A DNA stretch of 64,000 nt, from positions 24,242,396 to 24,306,395 of the forward strand of contig CM043960.1 of NCBI GenBank assembly GCA_014529385.2, in the 5' to 3' direction. The notes under the pieces are model-generated. The model was not told the origin of the DNA. It worked only from the letters and a program-made list of their open reading frames with translations, and did not search any database. How positions within the stretch are numbered: position 1 is the first letter of the stretch; every line of letters begins with the position of its first letter. Shown here in pieces: positions 44,362 through 54,955 of the stretch. The stretch comes from Adiantum capillus-veneris (taxonomy: Eukaryota > Streptophyta > Polypodiopsida > Polypodiales > Pteridaceae). A program made the translations under genes and the position numbers.

Positions 44362-45229
44362 AGACATCCTACGCGTAGGATGTCTACAGGCTAATCTAGG
44401 AGGAATTTTGGGATTTTGAGTTGACCAGTGTGTTCAGAAGGTAGGGTTTACCCTAATTTTAACTGGAAAGTGGAAATTTGGCCATATCTTGACAGGATAA
44501 GGCCAGATAGACTGAAATTGTCAGACATCCTACCCAAATAGCACCAAAACATTATTTTGAGACCAAAACCATAAGAAGGCTGCATGAGCATGTCTTGCAT
44601 GATATATTGAGTGACTGAAAGGGGTTTCACCTCATTAGGGTGAGAAAATTGGATTCAAAGCGGACTTTAGCACTTTTGACTAAAAAAGGCAAGAACAGCT
44701 GAACTTTGGGACTTTTAACATCCAAACCAAAATCTAAGCATACCACTGGGTTACTGACATCAAGAGAAAGCTGCGGGACAAGTCTGGGGTCAAACGGGCC
44801 AAATAGACATCCTACGCGTAGGATGTCTTTTGAGTGATTTTGGACTCCAAACTGAATTTTGAGTATACCAAAGTGATCAGCAACTAAAGGGGAGCCTGGG
44901 CTTTGAGTTTGAAGCCATTCTGATGAAAAAGACATCCTACGCGTAGGATGTCTAATGCAAGAAAATGAAGCCAGACTTTGACTTTGAGCATAGTAAGGTG
45001 TTATATAGCCTAAGGCAAGCCTCCTAGTCAATTTTGGTCCAAATTGGAGTTGATTAGATTGATCAATATCAGCAACAGGCTGTCGGAACAAATTTTTGAC
45101 TCATTGACCTGCTAATAGGAGTCCAAATCAAAAAGTAAAAGCAGCTGTAAGCTCAGCACAACAAGAAGAAACAACAGTGTAAAAATCCAGGAAAAACACA
45201 GAAGGAGACATCCTACGCGTAGGATGTCT
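44362..45229. repeat. E2 upstream palindrome array
   Basis: Perfect 24-bp palindromes with the 20-bp core ACATCCTACGCGTAGGATGT lie at 44362-44385, 44805-44828, 44930-44953 and 45206-45229. A half-site (AGACATCCTACCCAAAT) starts at 44523. The spacings are 161, 282, 125 and 276 bp. The flanks are only loosely similar to each other, yet the palindromes are identical. Confidence 0.95.
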
Positions 45230-45526
45230 ATTGGGGCATACTGCAAAACAAATTTGACCTGGCATAGACAGTGAGATTCTATTTGGCTTAGGGGTTCCAG
45301 AACTTCTTTCAGAAGTGAATTTGGACCTTGTTTTCCCAATTGACGAAGCAAAGACTGAATTCAGACTTTTTCGCATAAATTGACCAACATCTGAGGGTAG
45401 TACTGTTTCAGATTAGCAAACCTAATCCAGAACATCAGCAATGTATAAAATACAATAGTGGTTGAGATTAACTCTCCAGTTATACCAATCATTACTAAGA
45501 TAACCTCTAGCAGATAAATGCTTTGA

Positions 45527-47017
45527 TTCAATTACCCTAAGCAAACAGGGTTTGGACTAACCCTAGAGGATGATGCTGCCACTTGGTTTGACTCTGTAGA
45601 GCGTAGAGACTTTGAGTCGATGGAGGAAGTGTTTGACGAGTTTATCGAGGAATTCTCACAAAGGGGAATAGCTCATAATACCGTCTCACAGATCCATAAA
45701 TTCAAACAAAAAGATGGAGAATCTGTACGAAAGGCAACCCTAAGACTAAAAAGATATGTTAAGTTCTGTCCTATTGAAGAACTGCCCACTCAGTCCAGTC
45801 TTATGCTGATATTCATCCAAGGACTAAGGAATGCAGATCTCCAGAAAGACTTACATATGAAGAGGAGCACGACGTTGAATGAATTAACCAAGGAGGCTCT
45901 TTACCTTGTGGACAATTGTGCGGTCTACAAAGAGGGGGAGTTCATGGACCTTGATGACGATTTGTCTTCACAGCAAAGTGGAAGCAAGTCTTCTAAGACA
46001 GCACCGAAAGGAGAAGTAGCGGTAAACCAGAAGCAGCTTGTAGATGAAGTGCTAAAAAAGATCAACTTGTACGCCAAACCCCAGGCTAAACAGCCCAAGT
46101 GGTGTGCTATTGAACAAAAATGGACAAACCATGGGACCGAGGAATGTTATTATAACAAGGGATATGTGAGAGAGAGACCTTACGCTCCCCAAGATCCAGT
46201 AGCTTCCCCTCAAGTTCCACCGATGCCTAGATATCAAGAAGATAATTTACCAGGACCTGTAGGAGTAGAAAGACCACAACCGGTGTTGGGGCAACAACCA
46301 CCCCTACCAGGATTACGACCAGTTGGTATAAGATACACACCAACAATAACTGAATCAGAGGATAAGGCTTTGGTGCATATGCATGCATATTATGAAGATC
46401 CCAATGGATATGTGGCAAACCCTGTCTATTATCCACCGGAAGAATCCTCGACACCAGAACCATGGAGCATGATAGGAAATCAAGGACCACCAACTTCTAC
46501 ACAGGCAGCAGGAGAAGGAAGATATAGCCTAGATGAACGAACACTGATGTTCATAGCCAATGGAGGCATGGGCGGACAGAGGCATGCTTACCAACAAAGA
46601 GGAGCTCAAGGAGCACCTCAACAACCCAAGGGACCCTGTTACAAGTGTGGTGGAGACCATTGGCTGAGAGACTGTCCTCATGATGAAATCATTAGAGTCA
46701 ATGCGTATTGCCCAGAATGTGCAATTACTCATTTGATTCCCGATTTCCCTAAAAACCCAAGCAAAGGATTAAAAACCACCTTGAATATGTTAGAAACAGT
46801 ACCTTCCAGCGGAGGATCGGAAAACGAAACAATCATACCTATTCAGGCGGTAACACGAGCCCAAGCTCAAAGAAGGATGAATGAACCCATAGTTGAAGAA
46901 CCAAAAACCGATGCCCAAAGTTCAGATCAAAAAATCAGAGAAGCACTTGGAAAGCTAAAAAGGCGCGTAGGAAAGCCAGGAAAGAACAAGAGCAAACAGC
47001 CCTATCCGAGGAGTTGA
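45527..47017 (+). pseudogene. E2 gag (N-terminus missing)
   Basis: The frame is open from 45527; the first ATG is at 45620. It begins inside a capsid-like domain (DDAATWFDSVERRDFE, then RLKRYVKFCP). A long Pro-rich region and a zinc knuckle CYKCGGDHWLRDC follow (three residues before His rather than four), with a further CPEC. A Lys-rich end overlaps the next frame at 47014. An earlier stop at 45524 means that the first part of Gag is lost. Confidence 0.8.
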
Positions 47018-48068
47018 AACATACAAAAGACAGATTGGAGCGGTTAGAGGATCTAGCTAGCTTAAACTCACACACCACAACAACCATAGCACCCAAGGAA
47101 ATAGCAGAGCCCAAAAGTGCAGGATCAGGAGGATCTGTACTGGCAAACAAGATAAATGAGCAGTTGGATGCGCTTCTAAAAGCTTATGAAGCTCGACTTA
47201 AAAAGAACCAAACCCAGGAGCAAAGATGGATGACTTATCCATATGCAAAAATGGAAAAACAAAGGTTGGATATGTGTAAAAAGATGATCGAGATGGCTCA
47301 ATCATTGATGGAAGAACCGCTGGGTAAACCTGCAAATTGGCATGAGGCACCGGCTCCAACCCCTATCAAACCAACTTTAGAGAAACATGTGGAAACAAAG
47401 GAACGACTCGCTAATGCCTATGAGTCCAGAGGAGAGCCTGTCATAGTGCCAAATACCACCGATGGGGCAAGTGATGGGTTCTAGCCTAAAATATTGGTAG
47501 AAATGGATAAGGACTGTAACGGTCTAGACGATCTGTGGAAGCAAATCCGTGAGGCCAACGAGGCTAATAGGATGAGTAACCACCTGAATAGCATGAGAAA
47601 AGAAAAGAATGTGATCTTACCTCCTATTGAAGAGTTTGAGATAAGGTCGCAAATGAACTTTGAGATACATTCACAAGGGGGAGACCAAGGATCAATTAGT
47701 TCGGGGCACAGCCAACCAGACTCGTTGAGAACTTTACCCTCTTACCTGGGAGAGTACGAAGCAAAGTCGTAAGTGAGAGCAATCCCATCTCAAAGACTTT
47801 CTTCTAACAAGGTGATGGATTCGCAAGGATTGATTGAGTTTTTATCCACTCCGGTGGCATGCACAATCACGTTAGCAGAACTCCTAAGTTAAGGCCAAAC
47901 ATGTGGACCACAATAGGAAAATGCCTAGAAACATTTGGAGTGAAAGACCCCACCTTGAAGCTACAAGAAGGGATCAGAGAGTTGGACAGGCCTCAACTAA
48001 ACACTAGGCCAATACCATTGAATAAGGTTGGAGAATATTGCGAGGGAGAATCACCACGACACCGGTAG
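47014..48068 (+). pseudogene. E2 gag-pol linker
   Basis: One frame runs through 47014-47772 with a TAG at 47482 and a TAA at 47770. It then shifts to 47859-48068. The content is charged, with predicted helical repeats (KINEQLDALLKAYEARLKKN) and no known domain. It links nucleocapsid to protease. Confidence 0.6.
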
Positions 48069-49672
48069 AATTCCAAGGAGTAGTTTCCAAAGCTATTCTT
48101 GACAGTGGAGAGGGAGTTGCTATCGCCACCAAGGAAATCTGGAAAAAATGGGAAAAACCAGCTTTGAGGACTACCAGAATGAAACTGCAATTGGCAGATG
48201 GGTTCATGGAGAAGCCTCTAGGACTCTTAGAAAAAGTGATTGTCACTTCGTGCGGAATCGAGTATGAGCATACATTTGCAATAGTCGATTTCGACAAAAA
48301 GAACAATTATAAGATCATCCTGGGACGACCATTTATGCGACAATTGAAGATGGTCCAAGATTGGGGTTATGACCACATATACCTCAGACATGGCGAGACA
48401 ACAACTAAAATACACCTGAAAGACCATAGTTACAAAGATGTGAACCAAACACCTGTGGAAGAGTTTGATTCCGCTACAGTAGCTGGATCAGAACTACCAG
48501 CATGGTTAGGGCAACCAAAAGAGCTATGGATGTGCGGAGCTTCACATTGTGGAAGCTTAAGAAGAGAGGAATGCATCTTAGAAAGAGCAATTGGGGACCA
48601 GAAGTATATTCCGGAACCTTTCCCTGAAGATGCCTTGGAACCTCTAAAATGGGAACACATACTAGCAACATTGGATGTCTGTACCATTATCGACAGTCCA
48701 ACAACAAAATTTTGCGATAAGGATGGCTATGATGTGTTACCCTATTACATGGTAAGCGTTATACCAGAAAAAGAGACGATAGAACCACCAGAACAAGAAG
48801 AGTTTTACAACTCCTCTGAACATTTGGAAGTAAATGATGATGCATATAATGAGTGTTCAAATACCTCAAGTGAGCGTGGAAATGAAACCGAGAATATCAA
48901 GTTTTATGATTTTGCTAATCAACACCCTAGACGCCAAGAACGCTATAGGAGGAAACGAGCAAAAAACAAAGCTAGAGAGAACATGATGTCCAGGATAAAA
49001 GGTAAAACTCACTATTTGATGCTTGTAAAAGCAGAGGATTGTGTAAAAGATCAAATATCAGGAAGATTCTCAAAAAATCGAAAAGAAAGAACGCGAGAGG
49101 AAATAAAACAGGTACGAAAATCTAAAACCGAAACAAAATCACAAAAATCAAAAAAATCAAAAAAAGAAACAACAACAGACCAAGAGTGGACCAAACTGGA
49201 GCGTAAACAGAAATACCAAGAACTGAAATGGTCTTCGAGAGAGATATGGACTACTGAAGAAGATAGTGATGGTAAAGGGGAGTCAGAAAAGGGGAACATG
49301 AATATACCATCACACTATCGGAAATTTACTATCCAGGACAGAAAAATCATCATGACACCACCAGTCAGGCAAAGAACCAACCAAGAATCTTATGATGGGC
49401 CTGAAAATTCAAAAAAGATAGACCTCGCACAACCAGGTGAAAAGCCTCAGCCGGTCTATATAGCTAACGATTTAGATCCTGGGGAGGAAGAACAGCTAAC
49501 ACAACTTCTCAAGAAGTATAAAGATGTGTTCGCTTGGTCCTATAAAGACCTCAAAGGAGTTGATCCATTGATAGGCCAACATACAATTCCTTTGAAATAC
49601 CTAGCAAACAACGTCCTTATACATATAATGACACATTTGCTAAACGAATCAAAGAAGAGATTGATAAACTAA
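48038..49672 (+). pseudogene. E2 first retropepsin and linker to RT
   Basis: The catalytic motif is LDSGEG (Asp22) and the second hallmark is IILGRPF (residues 93-99), the expected distance for a retropepsin. A charged 300-residue linker follows, then the RT entry (ELTQLLKKYKDVFAWSY-like text). The frame is lost near 49600, just before the RT palm. The protease would cut the polyprotein. Confidence 0.85.
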
Positions 49673-50661
49673 TGGAAGTTGAATTCATCTATGAGATTGA
49701 ACATACATATTGGGTGTCACCCATTGTGGTAGTTCCCAAAAAGAATGGAAAACTGTGAGTGTGTGTAAACCTCAAGAAGGTGAATGCAGCAACCATAAGG
49801 GATAATTATCCCTTGCGAATCACAGAACATGTACTTGAGCGAGTGGCCGGAAAACGGGCTTATTCCTTTCTGGATGGGTTTTCAGGATACAACCAACTGA
49901 CAATAGCAAGGGAGGATCAACACAAAACACCGTTTGCCACAGAATGGGGGATTTATGCGTATCGAGTTATGCCATTTGGCCTAACTAATGCACCAACCAC
50001 TTTCCAAAGGTTAATGACTCACGCATTCAAGGAATACCTAAGAATATTCTTAGAAATTTACATGGATGACCTATGTGTACACTCTCTTCTACGAGAGAAA
50101 CATACTGACCATTTACAAAAGGTCTTTGAAAAGTGCAGGACATATCGAATCTGTCTTAACCCGGAAAAGTGTGTATTTATGGTTAAGCAAGGCCGAATCT
50201 TAGGACACATTGTCTCAAGAAATGGCATAACCACAGACCTAGACAAAGTCAAAGTCATTGTAGACCTACCCAGGCCTACTAATGCGAAACAAGTGCAATC
50301 CTTCATGGGACACTGCGGATATTATCGAAGATTCATATACATGTATGTGGTTATTGCACAACCTCTGTATCGTTTGCTAGTCAATTTAGAGTGGACCGAG
50401 GAGTGTGAAACTTCATTCCAAAAGCTGAAGGAAAACCTCATATCAACACCTGTACTAAAGGCACCAGATTGGGAAAAGATATTCCATGTGCACATTGATG
50501 CTTCAGCATATGCCATTGGAAGTATTCTAGCTCAACCTGGAGATGGAACAATGGATTTTTCGGTTTGCTATGCAAGCCGACAGTTAAACAGTGCAGAAAA
50601 GAACTACACAACCACCGAGCGGGAAGGGTTAGGAATGATTTATGATCCATGTGCACATTGA
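49673..50661 (+). pseudogene. E2 reverse transcriptase
   Basis: From 49759 the frame has CVNLKKVNAATIRDNYPL, MPFGLTNAPTTFQRLM and IYMDDLCVHS with the catalytic YMDD. The connection and RNase H start follow (HIDASAYAIGSILAQP). It is cut off from protease by a frameshift near 49620-49750 and runs into the 163-bp duplication at its end. Confidence 0.88.
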
Positions 50662-50808
50662 TGCTTCAGCATATGCCATTGGAAGTATTCTAGCTCAACC
50701 TGGAGATGGAACAATGGATTTTCCGGTTTACTATGCAAGCCGACAGTTAAACAGTGCAGAAAAGAACTACACAACCACCGAGCGGGAAGGGTTAGGAATG
50801 ATTTATGT
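50483..50808 (+). repeat. 163-bp tandem duplication inside RNase H
   Basis: The segment 50483-50645 is repeated at 50646-50808 with two differences noticed (TCGGTTTGC against CCGGTTTAC). As 163 is not a multiple of three, it breaks the frame. Confidence 0.95.
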
Positions 50809-51190
50809 TGTAAAGAAATTTTGGCATTATTTTCTTGGAAACAAATTTGTGTTCTTCACAGATCATCAAGCTCTTTGGTACCTAGTAAATAAACCTTACA
50901 ATAGAGGGAGAATCGTACGTTGGTTTATTATATTGCTAGAATTTGACTTCACAATGGTGGTCAAAAAGGGTAAAACCCATCTACGAGCGGATCATCTTTC
51001 AAGGATACACAACGGGGAATCTCCTCAAGGAGTAGATGATGACATACCAGATGCTTATCTTTTCAATATTGAATGGTACCCAAATGGTCTCAGGAAATTG
51101 TTAGCATTCTTTTGTTTGGAAGTAGGTTTGATAATACGGAATGCAGATCCAAACAACAAACAATTCGACAAACAAAAAACTTCCAGTTGA
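50642..51190 (+). pseudogene. E2 RNase H
   Basis: The frame holds HIDASAYAIGS, YASRQLNSAEKNYTTTEREGL, FTDHQALWYL and ADHLSRIH, the usual RNase H motifs including the catalytic acids. There is no second RNase H after it, unlike element M. A frameshift near 51100-51190 separates it from integrase. Confidence 0.88.
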
Positions 51191-52668
51191 TAGCAGGACG
51201 GCTGTATCATCTTGGCTTAGACCTACTCCTACGATTATGTATAAATCCGGAAGAATTTGAGTGCTACCTTGAAGAGGCACATGTCCAGATTTGTGCATTT
51301 CATTGTTCAACAGTGAAGACACACCAGAGACTGAAACAGTTAGGGGTTTATTGGCCAACTATGTATGCGGACACACATTCTTATGTTACCAATTGTACTA
51401 TATGTAGTGCCAAACGACCAGTGGATCACGCAACTTTGTTCCAGGTAAACATAGCAAATGCATGGAGTCAATATATCATTGACTTTTTAACCACCAGGAT
51501 GTTCCCTGAGAACATCACAAGAGCACGGAAAAAAGCTATAGAGCTGGAAGCTCGTGACTTTCAATTAATTGGGAACCAACTCTATAAGCGAGGTAAGGAC
51601 AATCAACTTAGAATCTGTGCAAGTGAAAGCGAATACCTGTTGATTCTAGAACATGCACATAGCGGAATAAGTAGAGACCATTTTTCGAGCGATAAGACGG
51701 CAAAAATTGTCTTAACCGCAGGAATTTGGTGGCCTACATTGCACATGGATGCTGAAGAGTTTGTAAAGCGTTGTGACGCATGTCAACACACCAAGGTGCC
51801 AATAAAAAGAGATGAGATGCCATTACGGCCAATGATGGGAGCAAGAGCATTTGCAAAATGGGGCATTGATTTTGTCGGACCTATATCACCCCCTGCAAAT
51901 CGCACCCATACCCAATATATCATTGTGGCTACGGACTATCTCACAAAATGGGTCGAAGCCAAAGCAACACAAAAATCTGATGCACGCACCACGACACAAT
52001 TTTTGTATGAGAATGTTTTTGTACGTTACGGGTTAGCAATAGAAATTGTCAGTGACCGAGGAACACATTTTCTCAATGAAGTCATTGAATATCTGCTAGA
52101 GGAATTCATGGTCATATATAGGAAATGCGCACCATACCATCCACAGGCCAAAGGGCAAGCTGAGGCCACTAATAAAACACTATGCACAGTTCTCACTAAA
52201 AAAGTGTCAGAATCAAGAACAGATTGGGATCAGCAACTACACTCAACACTATGTGCATACAGGGTAGCTTAAAAAACTTCAATCGGAACAACACCATACA
52301 ACATGGTGTTTGGCCTAAATGCTATACTACCCATAGCGTTTTTAATTCCAACTCTACGAGTAGCAAAAAGCTTAGAATGGACAGGGCATGAGCTCTCTTC
52401 AAGAATTGATGATCTTGAAAAGCTAGATGAACTACGCTTACGAGTTGTCGCTTCAATCTATGCTAAAAAAAGAAGACAAAAAGAAGTTTTTGATAAACAT
52501 GTGCGTACCAAAGAATTTAAAACAGGCGATTACGTACTTGTTTATACCTTGAAGCAACATGCCAAGAAACTTAAAAAGCGAGGGATGGGACTATTTGTGA
52601 TTAGTGATCTATCACAAAGTGGAGTTGTCAAGCTTGCTACATTAGCAGGTGAAGAAATGCCAAACTAG
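51073..52668 (+). pseudogene. E2 integrase with tandemly duplicated zinc module
   Basis: Residue numbers count from 51073. Module 1 has His70, His77, Cys108 and Cys111. Module 2 has His196, His203, Cys234 and Cys237. The two align without a gap at a 126-residue offset, including FQLI at 37 and 163. The DDE core follows with Asp266, Asp328 and Glu364 (35 residues between the last two). A TAA at 52270 interrupts the C-terminal part, which continues in frame at 52303-52668 (GDYVLVYTLKQ). A TAG at 52666 replaces a Trp that E1 keeps (WISGCR). Integrase usually has a single H2C2 module. Confidence 0.9.
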
Positions 52669-53259
52669 ATTAGTGGATGTCGACTGAGGAGGTATCATCT
52701 ACCACTCACACAGGAGATGCTCCAACAAATTCATCAAGGAAAACAAAGAATGAAGGAAAAACAGAGAGTACGGGAGGAAGCTCAAGCCGAAGCACAAGAA
52801 CGCATTGCAAAAAGACGGCTTCTGCGACAACAACAACAAAGTGGACCACCATTGCGAATCAATGCCATTCGACTGACGAAGTTGGAGGAGGAAACACTGG
52901 AGCCAATAATTGCGGTCAAAGTGGGTAGCAATAAAGTTGAATCAACAGCCTTGCTTGATTCGGGTGCTCAAGCAAATTTGATCTCTTACGGATTATACCA
53001 ACAACTCAAAGTCATAGGTCAACTTCATCCTACTCCTCAAGTGCTGGAAAGTAGCACATCACACCCGTTGAAAACATTGGGATGGACTATATTGCATGTA
53101 CAGATACATCAATATATTTGCCCACACAAATTCTATGTGGTGACAGATGAAAGCACACAACACCAAATGATGCTAGGGCAACCTTGGCAAAAAGAGTACA
53201 ATGTGCAGATAGATTGGAAAGCAAAGGTAGTCAAAATTCAGCATGCATATGAACAATAG
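52669..53259 (+). pseudogene. E2 second retropepsin-like domain after integrase
   Basis: The frame is the same as integrase, separated only by a TAG at 52666. After a Gln/Lys/Glu-rich helix comes a retropepsin-like fold: LLDSGAQANLIS (Asp81 counting from 52717), a middle part, and MMLGQPW (residues 151-157). Both halves of the family signature are present at normal spacing, as in the first protease at 48038. E1 has the same domain in the same place, with the Asp lost. Ends at TAG 53257, with the same frame continuing beyond. Function is unknown; it may process the third-gene product or act only as a fold. Confidence 0.8.
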
Positions 53260-53985
53260 GTGATAGCTTTAGCTCAGCAATACAAGCATGATCAACTGCA
53301 AGCCATGCAATCACTAGAAACAAAGCCAAAAGATCAAATGCCATTAAAGAACAATATGATACCCGAGACAAACAATCAGGTAAAAGCCAACCATGCTAAT
53401 TACAGACAGATAAAGTCACCGACCGCAATGCAAAGATCTAGGTTACGAACACAAGGAAAACAAGTATGGATGCAGAAGGATAGAAATTCCATGGCGGACA
53501 AGCAACAATGCAACAAAAAGATTCCACCGAAGCAGGAGGTTCAACCACAAACAAAGGTCATAAAACAGATATGGATCCCAAAGAAAATGCTTATCCATAA
53601 CCCAAATGTAACTCACATTTGGATACCAAAGCAAAAGCAAAAGGAACTCCCTTCAGTACAAGCAACAACGGAAAGCAGACAGCTGCATTTCAAAAAGGAA
53701 AACCGACATATGTGGATGCCAATAAAAGACAAACCAGTGGCAAACAAGAAAGTGCCAAACCATCTACAAAAATCGGAAGCAACAACATACCAATGGAAAG
53801 CAAAGGCAATACGGCCCATAGCCATTACGGCCCAGCCAATTCTATCCTTAGAAACAGCTACGACTCCATCAATAGTGTCGGCAAAGCAATTGCCTTTTGC
53901 AAAAAAGACAATTAAACAGAGAGCAGTAGAGTTACAGCTCTTACTTGCAAAGAAAGTAGAAAACCTCGACGGCAAATGCCAATAA
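53260..53985 (+). pseudogene. E2 Trp-x-Pro-Lys repeat tail
   Basis: This is a 241-residue, Lys/Gln-rich, low-complexity tail in frame with the second retropepsin-like domain. Short motifs recur: QVWMQK (Trp70), QIWIPK (105), HIWIPK (121), HMWMPI (152) and YQWKAK (179). E1 has matching WVPK copies. Similar WxPK text occurs in some Ty1/copia polyproteins, from memory. The tail is probably disordered; its role is unknown. Confidence 0.65.
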
Positions 53986-54946
53986 ACATTTTCTTATTCC
54001 CTTCTCTTGTACAGCATTAATTTTTCCATGCATTGACCGAGTATGCATAAAGTAGGGCCACATTAATCGGCCAGGCATTAGCACAACTTTTTCAACCTAT
54101 GCACGGCACATACTCCCAGGTGAAACCTTGTCGTTCGGTAGGACTCCGGCTAGGAGGGGGGGAGGCATTCTAGAGGCACTCTCAAATGCGGAACCAATGA
54201 CAGAAACAGCAAAAAAGGGCATGATTTTCGACTATTTTAAGGGTTGTTGTTTGATTGCAAAATTTTCTAGAGTAACCCAAGTACATATGCCCTTATACAG
54301 CATGAAGCTATAGGTATATGGGGCCAAACGCCAAAGCAAGCCCCTAGGTGTGTGTATATAAGTAGAAATAGCCATTTTTCAGGCAAAATATTAGTAAAAC
54401 GGAGAAATCCGGCCATAAAAATTACATGTGAGTGTATATAATGTGTTACGATGATGTTTGTGATTTATTATGATTTTTGGGGATTTTCTAGGTTTGATTT
54501 GCTATTTTCCTTTTAATTTTGCTAATTTTCGGCAGAAAAACTTTAAAAATACAACAAGCAGGTGAAAAATAGTCGTAATGAAAAAAAAAATATGGGGATG
54601 ATCAGTGACTATAGGACAATCTATGGTACAATGGGGGTGCAATTATGAGACTAGAGCGGAAAGCGTGTTTTGGCCAGGTTTTGACCGAAATGCCAAATTT
54701 CTGGTAAACAGAGCAAATGAAGTCCAAATCAAGAAATTTTTGAGCTTAAACCGCATCTCGCAAGAAGATAGGAGCACATGTCAAATTTCATGAAAAGTGG
54801 TTCGGGGACCTCCATTATAAGAAATTTTCACCCCATTTTTAGCTCATTCTCACTATTGACTTTGTGGAGAGAGCTTCTGCCACCTAGAGCGGATCGACCT
54901 TCCAGCAGCTTCTACGACGCACACGACTACCCGACGAGCTCCAGAC
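53986..54946 (+). other. E2 spacer between pol and leader exon
   Basis: The central polypurine tract lies in this stretch. The rest is non-coding, AT-rich, with a TATA-like ATTATAAG at 54816. It parallels 6346-7280 in E1. Confidence 0.5.
54152..54165 (+). promoter_or_regulatory. E2 central polypurine tract
   Basis: AGGAGGGGGGGAGG is placed after the WxPK tail, as in E1 (6511). A second tract precedes the LTR at 60315. Confidence 0.65.
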
Positions 54947-54955
54947 ATGAGAGGT
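54947..54955 (+). promoter_or_regulatory. E2 leader exon end with splice donor
   Basis: ATGAGAG at 54947-54953 precedes GTAGGC. Joining its last G to GA at 56810 makes Gly, then Ser and Met. The intron is phase 1, as in E1. The donor is weaker than the GTAAGT of E1. Confidence 0.65.
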
